A DNA stretch of 64,000 bases, taken from NCBI RefSeq assembly GCF_027596085.1, contig NC_072456.1, positions 28,529,669 through 28,593,668 on the forward strand, given 5' to 3'. Made by a program: the position numbers and the translations under genes. The notes beneath the pieces are model-generated. The model had not been told where the DNA came from. It saw only the letters and a list, made by a program, of their open reading frames with translations, and did no database searches. Shown piece after piece: positions 29,998-41,439 of the stretch; within the stretch, counting starts at the first letter, position 1; the number at the start of each line of letters is the position of its first letter. This stretch comes from Anoplopoma fimbria (Eukaryota > Chordata > Actinopteri > Perciformes > Anoplopomatidae).

Positions 29998-30338
29998 CCG
30001 TGTTCACAGGCCTCACATATGAACTGAGACATGACGGACAAAACTACCAAAATAAGAGCACGGTCAGAATAAACAGATTTAGTAATGAGGGACTGTCGGT
30101 TTGGACCTTAAAGAGTTTACCATCATTTCATCTTTGTTTCATACATTTGGACTTTAATCTTTTACTTGATAGCTGATCTCCATCACAGCTTCTACTTTAA
30201 ACATTAATGAACTTCCTGTCGTCACTTCCTGTCTGGTGGAGCGGAGGTTCTCCCCCCCGCTGACCTCAGAGGTGAGTCTGCTGTTTGTCTCATTATCAGC
30301 AGGTCAGTAATGTCAGACGGACGTCACAGCTGGTGAAA

Positions 30339-30346
30339 TATAAAAA
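30339..30346 (+). promoter_or_regulatory. cartpt: CART TATA box
   Basis: TATAAAAA 181 bp upstream of the ATG, with a CRE-like sequence 12 bp before it. This predicts transcription starting near 30,370. Confidence 0.65.
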
Positions 30347-30368
30347 CCTTCACGTCTGAATCCTTAGT

Positions 30369-30468
30369 GTCCACAGGACAGTCTGAAGGTCCAGAAGACA
30401 GTCTGAAGGTCCAGTCTGAAGATCCACAGGACAGTCTGAAGATCCACAGGACAGTCTGAAGGTCCAGT
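30369..30468 (+). repeat. Short tandem repeat in predicted CART 5' UTR
   Basis: Five imperfect copies of a unit close to ACAGGACAGTCTGAAGGTCC, starting where transcription is predicted to start and ending about 50 bp before the ATG. Confidence 0.7.
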
Positions 30469-30519
30469 GTTCTTCAGTTTCCCTCATCACCTCTCTCGTG
30501 GTCAGCGTCCTTCAGCGTC

Positions 30520-31176
30520 ATGGTCGGCGGCAGGATGCTGCTCCTCGGCGCCTCCTGCTGGCTGCTGGTTGTTTCTGTGTTCAGTGAGCAGAAAGAGGAG
30601 CGATCACCTGAAGACGACGCCACGAAGACACAAGAGGAGCAAGAACTGGTGAGTCAGCACACATTTATTTATTTGTTTGTTTGTTTATTTAAGGACTCGA
30701 TGAATATGACAGAAATATGAAGAAAAAAAATGTCTTCAGTAGTAGAATCAGATGAGTAATCAGAATAATGTGTTTTATTTTTTATTTATATGTTTCATAA
30801 TCTGGTGACCCTCATATTTATCTCCAGAACTGTTGAACCTGTTGAATGTTACTGTTTGATGGAGGAACATGAGGAGGAAAAGGAGGTGGAAGAGGAAAAG
30901 GAAGAGGATGAGGAGGGTGAGGAGGATGAAGATGAAGAGGAGTATGAAGATGTTGAAGATGTTGACGTGTGTCTTCTGTCCTCAGATTGAAGCTCTGCAG
31001 GACGTTCTGGAGAAGTTAAAGAACAAACAGCTTCCATCTTCAGAGAAGAAGCTCGGCTGGGTTCCTCCTGTAAGAACCTCATTGATCCTCCTCACCAGCT
31101 AGAGGGGGGGCTACGGGTCTGCACGGTCCATATTTCATATTTTGATATTTTCATTATTTTGTGTGTGTGTGTGTGT

Positions 31177-31214
<38 letters not shown>

Positions 31215-31274
31215 GTGTGTGTGTGTGTGTGTGCTGTGTGTGTGTGTCTGTGTGTGTGTGTGCGTGTGTGTCCA

Positions 31275-31305
<31 letters not shown>

Positions 31306-31397
31306 CTGTGTGTGTCTGTGTGTGTGTGTCTGTGTGTGTGTGTGTCTGTGTGTCTGTGTGTGTCTGTGTGTGTGTGTCTGTGTGTGTGTGTGTGTGT

Positions 31398-31446
<49 letters not shown>

Positions 31447-31473
31447 TGTGTGTGTGTGTCTGTGTGTGTGTGT

Positions 31474-31536
<63 letters not shown>

Positions 31537-31646
31537 AGTGTGATGCAGGACAGCAGTGTGCGGTGCGTAGAGGCTCGAGGATCGGGAGGTTCTGTGGATG
31601 TTCTGGAGGAACCGTCTGTGACTTCACCGTCCTCGAGTGTCTGTAG
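30520..31646 (+). CDS. cartpt: CART (cocaine- and amphetamine-regulated transcript) prepropeptide
   Basis: Three exons: 30,520-30,648, 30,986-31,069 and 31,539-31,646. Phases are all 0 with GT-AG borders, and the product is 106 aa. Residues 1 to about 22 form a signal peptide (MLLLGASCWLLVVSVFS core). Exon 2 gives IEALQDVLEKLKNKQ and SSEKKLGWVPP. Exon 3 gives the cystine-knot domain starting CDAGQQCAVRRG and ending VLECL, with all six cysteines in the family spacing. CART is a secreted anorexigenic neuropeptide processed at dibasic sites. The KK before LGWVPP is kept, but the family's upstream KR site reads KNKQ here. The start is chosen because it opens directly onto the signal peptide 180 bp downstream of a TATA box. 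Teleosts carry several CART genes and I cannot say which paralogue this is. Confidence 0.95.
31160..31537 (+). repeat. TG/TGTC array abutting the CART exon 3 acceptor
   Basis: About 378 bp of TG with periodic TC interruptions, filling most of CART intron 2 right up to the CAG acceptor. Confidence 0.98.
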
Positions 31647-31672
31647 GAACTTCCTGTTGTTCTGAACTTCAA

Positions 31673-31678
31673 AATAAA
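31673..31678 (+). terminator. cartpt: CART polyadenylation signal
   Basis: AATAAA 27 bp after the stop codon, followed by a T-rich stretch. This gives a very short 3' UTR. Confidence 0.75.
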
Positions 31679-32100
31679 GGCGGCTTTTTTAAACTCCACT
31701 GCTCTTTGAGGTTTGTTTGTTTCTTTAATGACTTCCAGAACTTTAAATCTGTCGACTCCACCGAGTTTGAGTTGACGGATCCTTCAAATCTGGAATCAGG
31801 AAATGAAACAGCAGAACTTTATTAGTCCTCCCAACGCTGACGGAGGCTGCATCATAGAAATAGAGTAGAAGAGACATTCACATTTAAATCAACGTAGCAG
31901 GGTGTTTATGTTCTGTTACCATAGCGACCGCCGTAGCAGGCTAACCTCGTCAACTAAACAGACTTATGTTCACTCTGAAACTACGGAGGTTTTAGCGAGT
32001 AAAGGGATCAGCGGAGCAGGAACGTTGAGACGTGGAGAGTAGAACTGAAAGCTTCTTCCTCTTCTCTCATCAACAGATGAGGACGACTCTGTTCACATGG
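31679..32100. other. Intergenic downstream of CART
   Basis: No gene seen. Confidence 0.5.
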
Positions 32101-32219
32101 TTTTCTGTAGCCGGTGTAGCATTAAACATGGTGGAATTAGCATGCTAGTTAGCAGAGTAGTGAACAGCGGGCTCGTTAGCTAGTTCCACCATGTTTAGTG
32201 CTACACTGGCTACAGAAAA
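32101..32219 (+). other. 41-bp inverted repeat with 37-nt loop (hairpin candidate)
   Basis: Arms 32,101-32,141 and 32,179-32,219 are complementary over 41 bp with three mismatches. All three would be G-U wobbles in a plus-strand RNA, so that RNA would form an uninterrupted 41-bp stem. It lies 0.42 kb past the CART poly(A) signal. It could be a small-RNA precursor, a MITE, or an intergenic palindrome. Confidence 0.7.
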
Positions 32220-34174
32220 TGAGCCAATCAGTGTGCTGCTGGTCTAATGAATCCCAGCGCTTCACTAGGAAACATCGGCTCTTTGTAGCTGGTTGAAGCG
32301 GAGACTTTAGCTCAAGGTTTGACCTCCAGTGGTTCAGGTCAAGACAGCATATGGGTCAGTGTCACAGGAGCTGAACCAATCAGGTGACCAGTGACTCGGT
32401 GTGCACGGAGTGTGGCCAATCGTAGAGCTTATAGTCCGCCTGTCTGTTTTTATTTAACCTCGCTCTTAAAACCAGTCAAACTTTGGCAGCCGACTGAAAG
32501 TCTTAAAATCGCTTCATTTTTCTATTAAACCTCTGAAATACATCAAAGAAGTTGAAGCCTTTTATTTTCTGGATCCATATTTAAAAACATTTTCCTGAAC
32601 GTTTCCAAGAAGTCTCCTGGAATAAAAGTTACGTAACTACGTCTGACGAGTCTATAATTTATAGACTTGAAGGTAAAGCGTTCCGATTGACTCTCAACGG
32701 CTCTCAACATGGCGTCAGTGAGCGTAACCTTTAAGTGACAACATGAAAGCATTTTTTACGCACATGAAAAAAACACAGTGTCAGATAGTAAATAAATACT
32801 TCAATCATGTTTATTTCCTTTAAACACTTTTATGATACGTACCAAAAGTTCTTTATCAAAAACTAAATATGAAATTATTCAACGTGAAATAAAGAGTCAC
32901 CAAATAAAAAACAGCTCCCTGGATTCTTATGTAATATTAATATTAATCAACTGCTGGATTAAAAAGCAACTTAAAGAAACATTCTGGTTGATTTAACCTC
33001 CATCATTGGATAAACAGAGGAGGCGTGTCTCTGATGTCATCTCCTCACAGACGTTATTTAAAGAGTTCTTCTCTCTGATGGCCGACGGTCTTCATCTACG
33101 GAGACGAGATGAACGAGGCTCAGATCTCTGGACGGAGAGCGACGTTTACACGAAACCATCATAAAATACAACTAAATAAAACGGGACCTTCAGAAAAACC
33201 AGCCGCCGTTATTTAATGAAAACTAAATGTTCTGTTTCTCATTTTATTCTGAAATTCACAAACTTACGGACACTCGTTTGTGAGCTGAAAATAATGAATT
33301 CAGATTTTGTTTTGTTTTATCTGTCCTGGTTTTTTGAGTAGAATTATTTTGTACGTTTCTTAAGCTGTTTTTGTTTAGTTGAAAAAAACATGTTATCCTT
33401 TAGATTTTATTCAAAGATGATCAGAAACACAAATCCAATCAATCAATCAACCAACAGGAGGTTGATGCGTCTCTGCAGCGATTAAACTCTGTTTCCTTTG
33501 TGTCCGACTCAAAGTGTCGAGATGAAGATCATCATCATCATCATCATCATCGATGTGGAAAATGAAACATGAAAAGAAACATAAACTGAGTTTCTAACAG
33601 AAGAGGAGATGTGGAGCTGATGTCCTTCCTCGTTGTGACTGATGATGATGCTGGTTGGTTCTATTGCTGGATGACATCATCATATGTAAACTAATTGATC
33701 TTCATGTATTGGGAATAAACCAGAATCGTCCTTTAACAGTTTGACCGTCGTCATTAAAAACGGCACAAACAGAACCGACACCTAGAAGTCCAGACTCAGA
33801 GTCTCTGCAGGTTCACCAGCTGCTCTGGAGTCAGTTTGCAGTAGTTAAAGCACAAAGCGGAGCAGAAAGAGCTCAGAATGAAAAACAAGAAAAAGGAAAT
33901 TCATTGAAATAATAACAATAATAAAAATAATAATAATGATAATAAGCAGAGGGGGATTATCATAACCATCCATAGAAACTCCTCTCTAACTCCAATACCG
34001 CCTTAAAAAAAGAATGATTATCCTGCTCAGGGTCCTCGAGCAGCTTTGGCATTGATCGTCAATAACTGTTTGGTCCATGTCTCCTCTTCCTCCAGCTGTC
34101 ATTGATCAGTCCATAATCAATATCATCTTACGGTAAACACACCACTCGTCTGATTGGTCCACGACGACTCCGAC
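32220..34174. other. Intergenic and probable fam174c 3' UTR
   Basis: The minus-strand fam174c 3' UTR should occupy the right-hand part. Several AATAAA complements occur (for example near 32,812) but none is decisive. An ATC run lies at 33,530-33,551 and an AT-rich ATAATAAT run at 33,905-33,945. Confidence 0.4.
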
Positions 34175-37100
34175 TCATCTGAACAGAGACACAGATCAAT
34201 CAGCGGATCAATACTCTGGTTCTTATGACCTCACTGCTGATCGGTGATCAGTTATAATATTGATAATCTGATCAGCTGGGATGTTTGTTGTTGTTGATTA
34301 TTTATAGATGGATGTATTTTTGACATAAACTGCAGTAAACAGCTGATCAGAGAGCTGCACAGTGACTGTGTGTTGTTGTCGTGCGTTGACCTCTGACCTG
34401 CGGAGGCTGCGAGCTTCGTACAGCGTGTCGTCCTCCTCGCTCTCCACCGCCTCCATCTCCACAGAGTCGTCGTAGTTGGACAGCAGGCCGTACTTCTTCT
34501 TGTTGGCCGGACGCTTCAGCCTGTCGGATAAAAACAACACGTCTTAAAACGGGAGATTCATGGAGTCAGGTGTGACGGCCGTCCACATGCAGGGGAACGA
34601 CAGGAAGGAGGGCTGTTAGGATGGTGGTGATGATGATGATGATGATGATGAAGGTCAACTGGTCTTTGATTACATTTTAAAAATCTCGATTAAATTGATG
34701 AGCTTTACAAAAACAGGACTAACTGTAAACGGTTGTTAATAGGAGATAACACTTTAAATCTTTGGTGTTTGGTGTGAGACCTCCACAGGAGAAGTTAAAG
34801 GAATGTTTAACCAAAGCAAACAAACCTTTGAGCCATTCGTTCAGACTCTAAACTGTATTTTGGTCGACGGTACGTTGAGTGAAACAGTTGGATTATAGGC
34901 ATGAGGAATGGAGGAGAGTCTCCTTAAACTTTAAAAGGACATTAATCATATTTAGAGTTTAGTTTAGTTTAACACTTATTCTAATGATTCATCAGTTACT
35001 AATATCCTTCTGTAGTTCTGACCTCCAGCCTCTTCTCTCATCAACACTTCTTCATAGTCTGTTAAATGTGAACCATGTTCTTTTCTAAAGCTGGAGGAAC
35101 AACAGTTCAGAGTGAGAATCATTTTCACAGTTTGGACTAAAAACACAGGAAAGTTAAATGTTATAACTAAAGTTAGTTAATAGTTCTTCTCACGGCTCTG
35201 CTGTGGATCCAACACTGTATGACTCATAAACATGGCCTCCTGGTGGGAGTGAGGAGCTGGTTCTGTTAGAGGAGCTGGTTCTGTTAGAGGAGCTGGTTCT
35301 GTTAGAGGAGCTGGTTCTGGTTCTGTTAGAGGAGCTGGTTCTGGTTCTGTTAGAGGAGCTGGTTCTGTTAGAGGAGCTGGTTCTGTTAGAGGAGCTGGTT
35401 CTGTTAGAGGAGCTTTCTGGTTCTGTTAGGAGTTCTGAGCTGGTTCTGTTAGAGGAGCTGGTTCTGGTTCTGTTAGAGGAGCTGGTTCTGTTAGAGGAGC
35501 TGGTTCTGGTTCTGTTAGAGGAGCTGGTTCTGTTAGATTTATCACTTTATTGCCGGATTGAAGAGCGGCGACTAAAGTTGTAAAACATATCAGAAGTCAT
35601 CTTTTACAGCAGATAAACTTCTGCTTATGAAAGATGAAGTTTTAAATTGCTAAGTTTATGAATGAAGTTTGGCGTGACATCAATTAATCAATCATCATTA
35701 ATGGAATATCACTTATACTATCAGTGTGTGTTTAACCACTCTAATCAAAGCTGGACCAGAACACTAACAGAACCTTTTATAACATCCTGATTTTACAACA
35801 TCACACCAGACTGTTCATAAATATAATGATTTAATGCTTCTCTTATGTTTTACACATAAGGTAAATGTGACGCCACACCAGACTCCATTCATAAATGTGG
35901 TGACTTAGGTTTGGTCTCTGATCAACACTTCTGTGTATTCTGTTAAATGTGATGCGTGAAGTTTTCTCTTTACTCTGTCTTTATCTGAAAACACTTCATA
36001 TTAATAATGATTATAGAACACTTCATATTTATAATGATTATAGAACACTTCATATTTATAATGATTATAGAACACTTCATATTAATAATGATTATAGAAC
36101 ACTTCATATTTATAATGATTATAGAACACTTCATATTTATAATGATTATAGAACACTGATTATAGAACACTTCATATTTATAATGATTATAGAACACTTA
36201 TATTTATAATGATTATAGATTATATAATTATGATTATAATATTTATAATATTTATAATATTTATAATGATTATAATAATTATGATTATAATATTTATAAT
36301 GGTTATAGTGATTATAATACTTAATATTTATAACATTTATAATGATTATATTATTTAATATTTATAATGATTATAATACTTAATATTTATAATGATTATA
36401 GAACACTTCATATTTATAATGATTATAGAATACTTAATATTTATAATGATTATAATATTAATATTTATAATGATTATAATATTGATCATGATTATAATAT
36501 TTATGATTATAATACTTAATATTTATAATATTTATAATGATTATATTATTTCATATTTATAATGATTATAATACTTAATATTTATAATATTTATAATATT
36601 TATAATGATTATAATATTTAATATTTATAATATTTATAATGATTATAATATTTATAATGATTATAATACTTCATATTTATAATGATTATAGAACACTTCA
36701 TATTTATGATTATAATATTTATAATATTTATAATGATTATAATAATTATGATTATAATATTTATAATACTTAATATATTTATAATGGTTATAGTGATTAT
36801 AATACTTAATATTTATAACATTTATAATGATTATATTATTTAATATTTATAATGATTATAATACTTAATATTTATAATGATTATAGAACACTTCATATTT
36901 ATAATGATTATAGAATACTTAATATTTATAATGATTATAGATACTTATATTTATAATATTATAATATTATAATATTTATAATGATTATAATATTATATTA
37001 TAATATTATAATATTTATAATATTTAATATTTATATAATATTATATTTATAATGATTATAATTTAATATTTATAATATTTATAATATTATAATATTTATA

Positions 37101-39785
37101 TTTATAATATTTATAATATTTAATATTTATAATATTTATAATGATTATAATATTTATAATATTTATAATTTATAATACTTAATATTTATAATGATTATAA
37201 TACTTAATATTTATAATGATTATAATATATTAATATTTATAAAGATTATAATAATTATATGATTATAATATTTATAATATTTATAATACTTAATATTTAT
37301 AATATTTATAATGATTATAATACTTAATATTTATAATATTTATACTTATTATATTATTTCATATTTATAATGATTATAATATTTAATATTTATAATATTT
37401 ATAATATTTATAATATTTATAATATTATAATATTTAATATTTATAATTTTATAATGATTATAATATTTATAATGATTATAATATTATAATGATATTTAAA
37501 TATTATAATATTTATAATGATTATAATATTTATAATTATAATATTTATAATATTTATAATGATTATAATATTTATAATATTTATAATGATTATAATACTT
37601 AATATTTATAATGATTATAATATTTATTATATATATATTAATTATAGTCACAATAACATAAACAACATAAACACAGTGTGTCCCTGCAGCCGATGACTAA
37701 ATAATAATAATAATTATCTTATCCTATCCTATCTTAACTTGTCTTAACTTAACTTATCCCATCTTAACTTATCCTATCTTATCTTATCTTATCTTAACTC
37801 CTGTGTCCTGTGTTGTGTCCTGTGTCCTGTGTTGTGTCCTGTGTTGTGTCTGTGTGTGTTGTGTCCTGTGTTGTGTGTCCTGTGTGTCCTGTGTGTAACT
37901 GTGTTGTGTGTCCTGTGTTGTGTCCTGTGTTGTGTGTCCTGTGTTGTGTGTCCTGTGTGTTGTGTGTCCTGTGTTGTGTGTCCTGTGTTGTGTGTCCTGT
38001 GTGTGTCCTGTGTTGTGTGTCCTGTGTGTGTGTTGTGTGTCCTGTGTTGTGTGTGTTGTGTGTTGTGTGTCCTGTGTGTTGTGTGTTGTGTCCTGTGTTG
38101 TGTGTCCTGTGTTGTGTGTCCTGTGTTGTGTGTCCTGTGTTGTGTGTCCTGTGTTGTGTGTCCTGTGTTGTGTGTTGTGTCCTGTGTTGTGTGTTGTGTC
38201 CTGTGTCCTGTGTTGTGTGTGTTGTGTCCTGTGTGTGTGTGTGTGTGTGTGTCCTGTGTTGTGTGTCCTGTGTGTGTGTGTGTGTGTTGTGTTGTGTCCT
38301 GTGTTGTGTGTTGTGTGTCCTGTGTGTGTGTGTGTGTGTGTGTTGTGTGTCCTGTGTTGTGTGTCCTGTGTTGTGTGTCCTGTGTTGTGTGTGTCCTGTG
38401 TTGTGTGTCCTGTGTGTTGTGTGTCCTGTGTTGTGTGTCCTGTGTTGTGTGTGTGTGTGTCCTGTGTTGTGTGTCCTGTGTTGTCCTGTGTGTGTGTTGT
38501 GTGTTGTGTTGTGTGTGTTGTGTGTCCTGTGTTGTGTGTCCTGTGTTGTGTGTGTGTCCTGTGTTGTGTGTCCTGTGTTGTGTGTGTGTGTTGTGTGTCC
38601 TGTGTGTCCTGTGTTGTGTGTTGTGTGTTGTGTGTGTGTCCTGTGTTGTGTGTGTTGTGTGTCCTGTGTTGTGTGTTGTGTGTTGTGTTGTGTGTGTGTT
38701 GTGTGTGTGTTGTGTGTTGTGTGTCCTGTGTTGTGTGTCCTGTGTTGTGTGTCCTGTGTTGTGTGTCCTGTGTTGTGTGTCCTGTGTCCTGTGTGTGTGT
38801 GTGTGTGTGTGTCCTGTGTTGTGTGTCCTGTGTCCTGTGTTGTGTGTTGTGTGTCCTGTGTTGTGTGTTGTGTGTTGTGTCCTGTGTTGTGTGTCCTGTG
38901 TTGTGTGTCCTGTGTTGTGTGTCCTGTGTTGTGTTGTGTGTCCTGTGTCCTGTGTCCTGTGTTGTGTGTCCTGTGTTGTGTGTTGTGTGTTGTGTGTCTG
39001 TGTTGTGTGTCCTGTGTTGTGTGTGTCCTGTGTTGTGTGTTGTGTCCTGTGTTGTGTGTTGTGTGTCCTGTGTGTGTGTGTGTTGTGTGTCCTGTGTTGT
39101 TGTGTGTCCTGTGTTGTGTGTTGTGTGTCCTGTGTTGTGTGTCCTTTGTCGTGTGTTGTGTGTCCTGTGTGTTGTGTGTCCTGTGTTGTGTGTGTGTGTC
39201 CTGTGTTGTGTGTTGTGTGTTGTGTGTTGTGTGTCCTGTGTTGTGTTGTGTGTGTCCTGTGTTGTGTGTCCTGTGTTGTGTTGTGTGTCCTGTGTTGTGT
39301 GTCCTGTGTTGTGTGTTGTGTGTTGTGTGTCCTGTGTTGTGTGTGTGTTGTGTGTCCTGTGTTGTGTGTTGTGTGTCCTGTGTGTGTGTGTGTCCTGTGT
39401 TGTGTGTCCTGTGTTGTGTGTCCTGTGTTGTGTGTCCTGTGTTGTGTGTTGTGTGTTGTGTGTGTGTCCTGTGTTGTGTGTGTGTGTTGTGTGTGTCCTG
39501 TGTCCTGTGTTGTGTTTCTCACCGCACGGCCCGGATGAGGAAGTAGAGCAGCCCTATGGCGGTGATGGCGATGAGTACGTAGAGGGCCCTCTGCACCATG
39601 GACCCGTCCACCATGGACCCGTCCACCATGGACCCGTCCGGACCCCCCCCCCGCGTCCCGTTCAGCCGGCTGGAGTTCGTGGCGGACATGCGCGGCCCCG
39701 CGGTGCTGGACGGACGCTCCTCCGCGGACACGAGCACCCAGCAGACCGGAACCAGAACCGAGGAGACGAGTCCGGAGAAAGACAT
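34175..39785 (-). CDS. fam174c: FAM174-family single-pass membrane protein, FAM174C-like
   Basis: Three coding exons on the minus strand: 39,785-39,523, 34,520-34,398 and 34,178-34,175 (the last holds only the end of the Arg codon and TGA). The product is 129 aa. Residues 1-21 are a signal peptide ending VSA. Then come a Ser/Thr/Gly-rich ectodomain with NSS (37) and NGT (42) glycosylation sequons, a threefold DGSMV repeat (50-64), a transmembrane segment (67-84, ALYVLIAITAIGLLYFLI), and a basic then acidic tail with KKKYGLLSNYDD and EDDTLYEARSLRR. The tail and YFLIRA match FAM174C (human C19orf24) better than FAM174A or B, which have a YGVLDTN-type tail. Biochemical function is unknown to me. 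The first intron is 5 kb and almost wholly tandem repeat. Confidence 0.85.
35245..35540. repeat. 18-bp minisatellite in fam174c intron 1
   Basis: About 16 copies of GGTTCTGTTAGAGGAGCT with some shortened units. Confidence 0.95.
35990..37640. repeat. AT-only array in fam174c intron 1, 1.65 kb
   Basis: Degenerate TATTTATAATGATTATAATA units, more regular (ACACTTCATA-containing, 25-27 bp) at the left end. G and C are nearly absent. Confidence 0.95.
37717..37798. repeat. TTATC/TTAAC pentamer array
   Basis: About 16 TTATC or TTAAC units joining the AT array to the TGTCC array. The complement is a run of GATAA motifs. Confidence 0.85.
37799..39514. repeat. TGTCC/TGTTG array in fam174c intron 1, 1.7 kb
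   Basis: Units of the form GTCCTGTGTTGTGT, 14 bp with 2-bp indels. The plus strand is essentially free of A, so no stop codon can occur in any plus frame. It begins 9 bp from the fam174c exon 1 donor. Confidence 0.97.
39594..39638 (-). repeat. Coding 15-bp triplication in fam174c exon 1
   Basis: Three identical 15-bp units encode DGSMV three times, immediately before the transmembrane segment. Confidence 0.9.
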
Positions 39786-39942
39786 GGTCCCGGAGAGGAG
39801 GAGGAGGAGGAGCAGGAGGAGAGAGGAGGAGCAGGAGAGAGAGACTCTGAGACTATGAGGAGACTATGAGGAGCAGGAGGAGTCGCGTCGGGTCCGCTGT
39901 TGATATTTACTCTAAACTAGGAAGTTCACGTCTAACTACTGA

Positions 39943-39950
39943 TGACGTCA
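39943..39950. promoter_or_regulatory. CRE in the fam174c upstream region
   Basis: Perfect TGACGTCA 158 bp upstream of the fam174c ATG in GC-rich sequence. A CCAAT motif (plus-strand orientation) lies about 65 bp further upstream near 40,011. Confidence 0.5.
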
Positions 39951-40098
39951 CGCGGGGTTGGGCCGCTGCTCCCTCGGCTGGACTCGCAGGCCTGAGGGAG
40001 GTCCCGCCAACCAATCACACGCTGAGACAGACTCCTGCCAGTCTGAACGCAGGGACCGTGAGACGCCTCCCCGTTCAGAAACACATGACAGACATTCT

Positions 40099-41259
40099 GC
40101 ACAGTACTCATACTTATTAACACTTATTAACACTTATTAATACTTATTAACACTTATTAACACTTATTAATACTTATTAACACTTATTAACACTTATTAA
40201 TACTTATTAACACTTATTAACACTTATTAATACTTATTAACACTTATTAACACTTATTAACACTTATTAACACTTATTAACACTTATTAACACTTATTAA
40301 CACTTATTAACACTTATTAATACTTATTAATACTTATTAACACTTATTAATACTTATTAATACTTATTAACACTTATTAACACTTATTAATACTTATTAA
40401 TACTTATTAACACTTATTAATACTTATTAATACTTATTAACACTTATTAACACTTATTAATACTTATTAATACTTATTAACACTTATTAATACTTATTAA
40501 TACTTATTAACACTTATTAATACTTATTAATACATTAACACTTATTAATACTTATTAATTATTAACACTTATTAACACTTATTAATACTTATTAACACTT
40601 ATTAACACTTATTAATACTTATTAATACTTATTAACACTTATTAATACTTATTAACACTTATTAATACTTATTAATACTTATTAACACTTATTAACACTT
40701 ATTAATACTTATTAACACTTATTAATACTTATTAACACTTATTAACACTTATTAATACTTATTAACACTTATTAATACTTATTAACACTTATTAATACTT
40801 ATTAACACTTATTAACACTTATTAATATTAATACTTATTAATACTTATTAATACTTATTAACACTTATTAATACTTATTCATACTTATTAATACATTTAT
40901 TAACACTTATTAACACTTATTAATACTTATTATACTTATTAATACTTATTAACACTTATTAATACTTATTCATACTTATATTAACTTATTAATACTTATT
41001 ATACTTATTAACACTTATTAACACTTATTCATACTTATTAACACTTATTAATACTTATTAATACTTATTAACACTTATTAATACTTATTAATACTTATTA
41101 ACACTTATTAATACTTATTAATACTTATTAACACTTATTAATACTTATTAATACTTATTAATACTTATTAATACTTATTAACACTTATTAATACTTATTA
41201 ATACTTATTAACACTTATTAATACGTATTAATACGTATTAATAAGTGTTAATACTGTGC
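40099..41259. repeat. Decanucleotide array bracketed by inverted ends
   Basis: About 110 copies of CACTTATTAA or TACTTATTAA. GCACAGTA at 40,099-40,106 and TACTGTGC at 41,252-41,259 are complementary. The last unit (AATAAGTGTTAATA) is inverted relative to the array, after an ATTAATACGTATTAAT palindrome. Confidence 0.95.
40107..41250. other. Dense TTAA target-site tract
   Basis: Every array unit contains TTAA, giving about 110 such tetranucleotides in 1.1 kb. No inserted element is seen. Confidence 0.6.
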
Positions 41260-41439
41260 ACAACTATTAGCATATTAGTGTTACAGAAGACCTCTTAATA
41301 ATTATATGTATATTAAAGATGTATATATTTAAAAAGTCTAAATAATAGTTGGGTTTGCAGTATTCAATTCAATTAACTTTATTTAGTAGAGCCCAGAATC
41401 ACAAATTACAAATTTGGGCTTTAAATCTGTCCACATGAG

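Noticed and set aside
31142..31665. Cys/Val repeat frames over CART exon 3
   Set aside because: TG microsatellite read-through. The real exon begins at the CAG acceptor at 31,538.
37799..39869. Open frames of 570-650 codons
   Set aside because: They are produced by an array whose plus strand lacks A, so stops cannot occur. The predicted Cys/Val-only proteins have no family resemblance.
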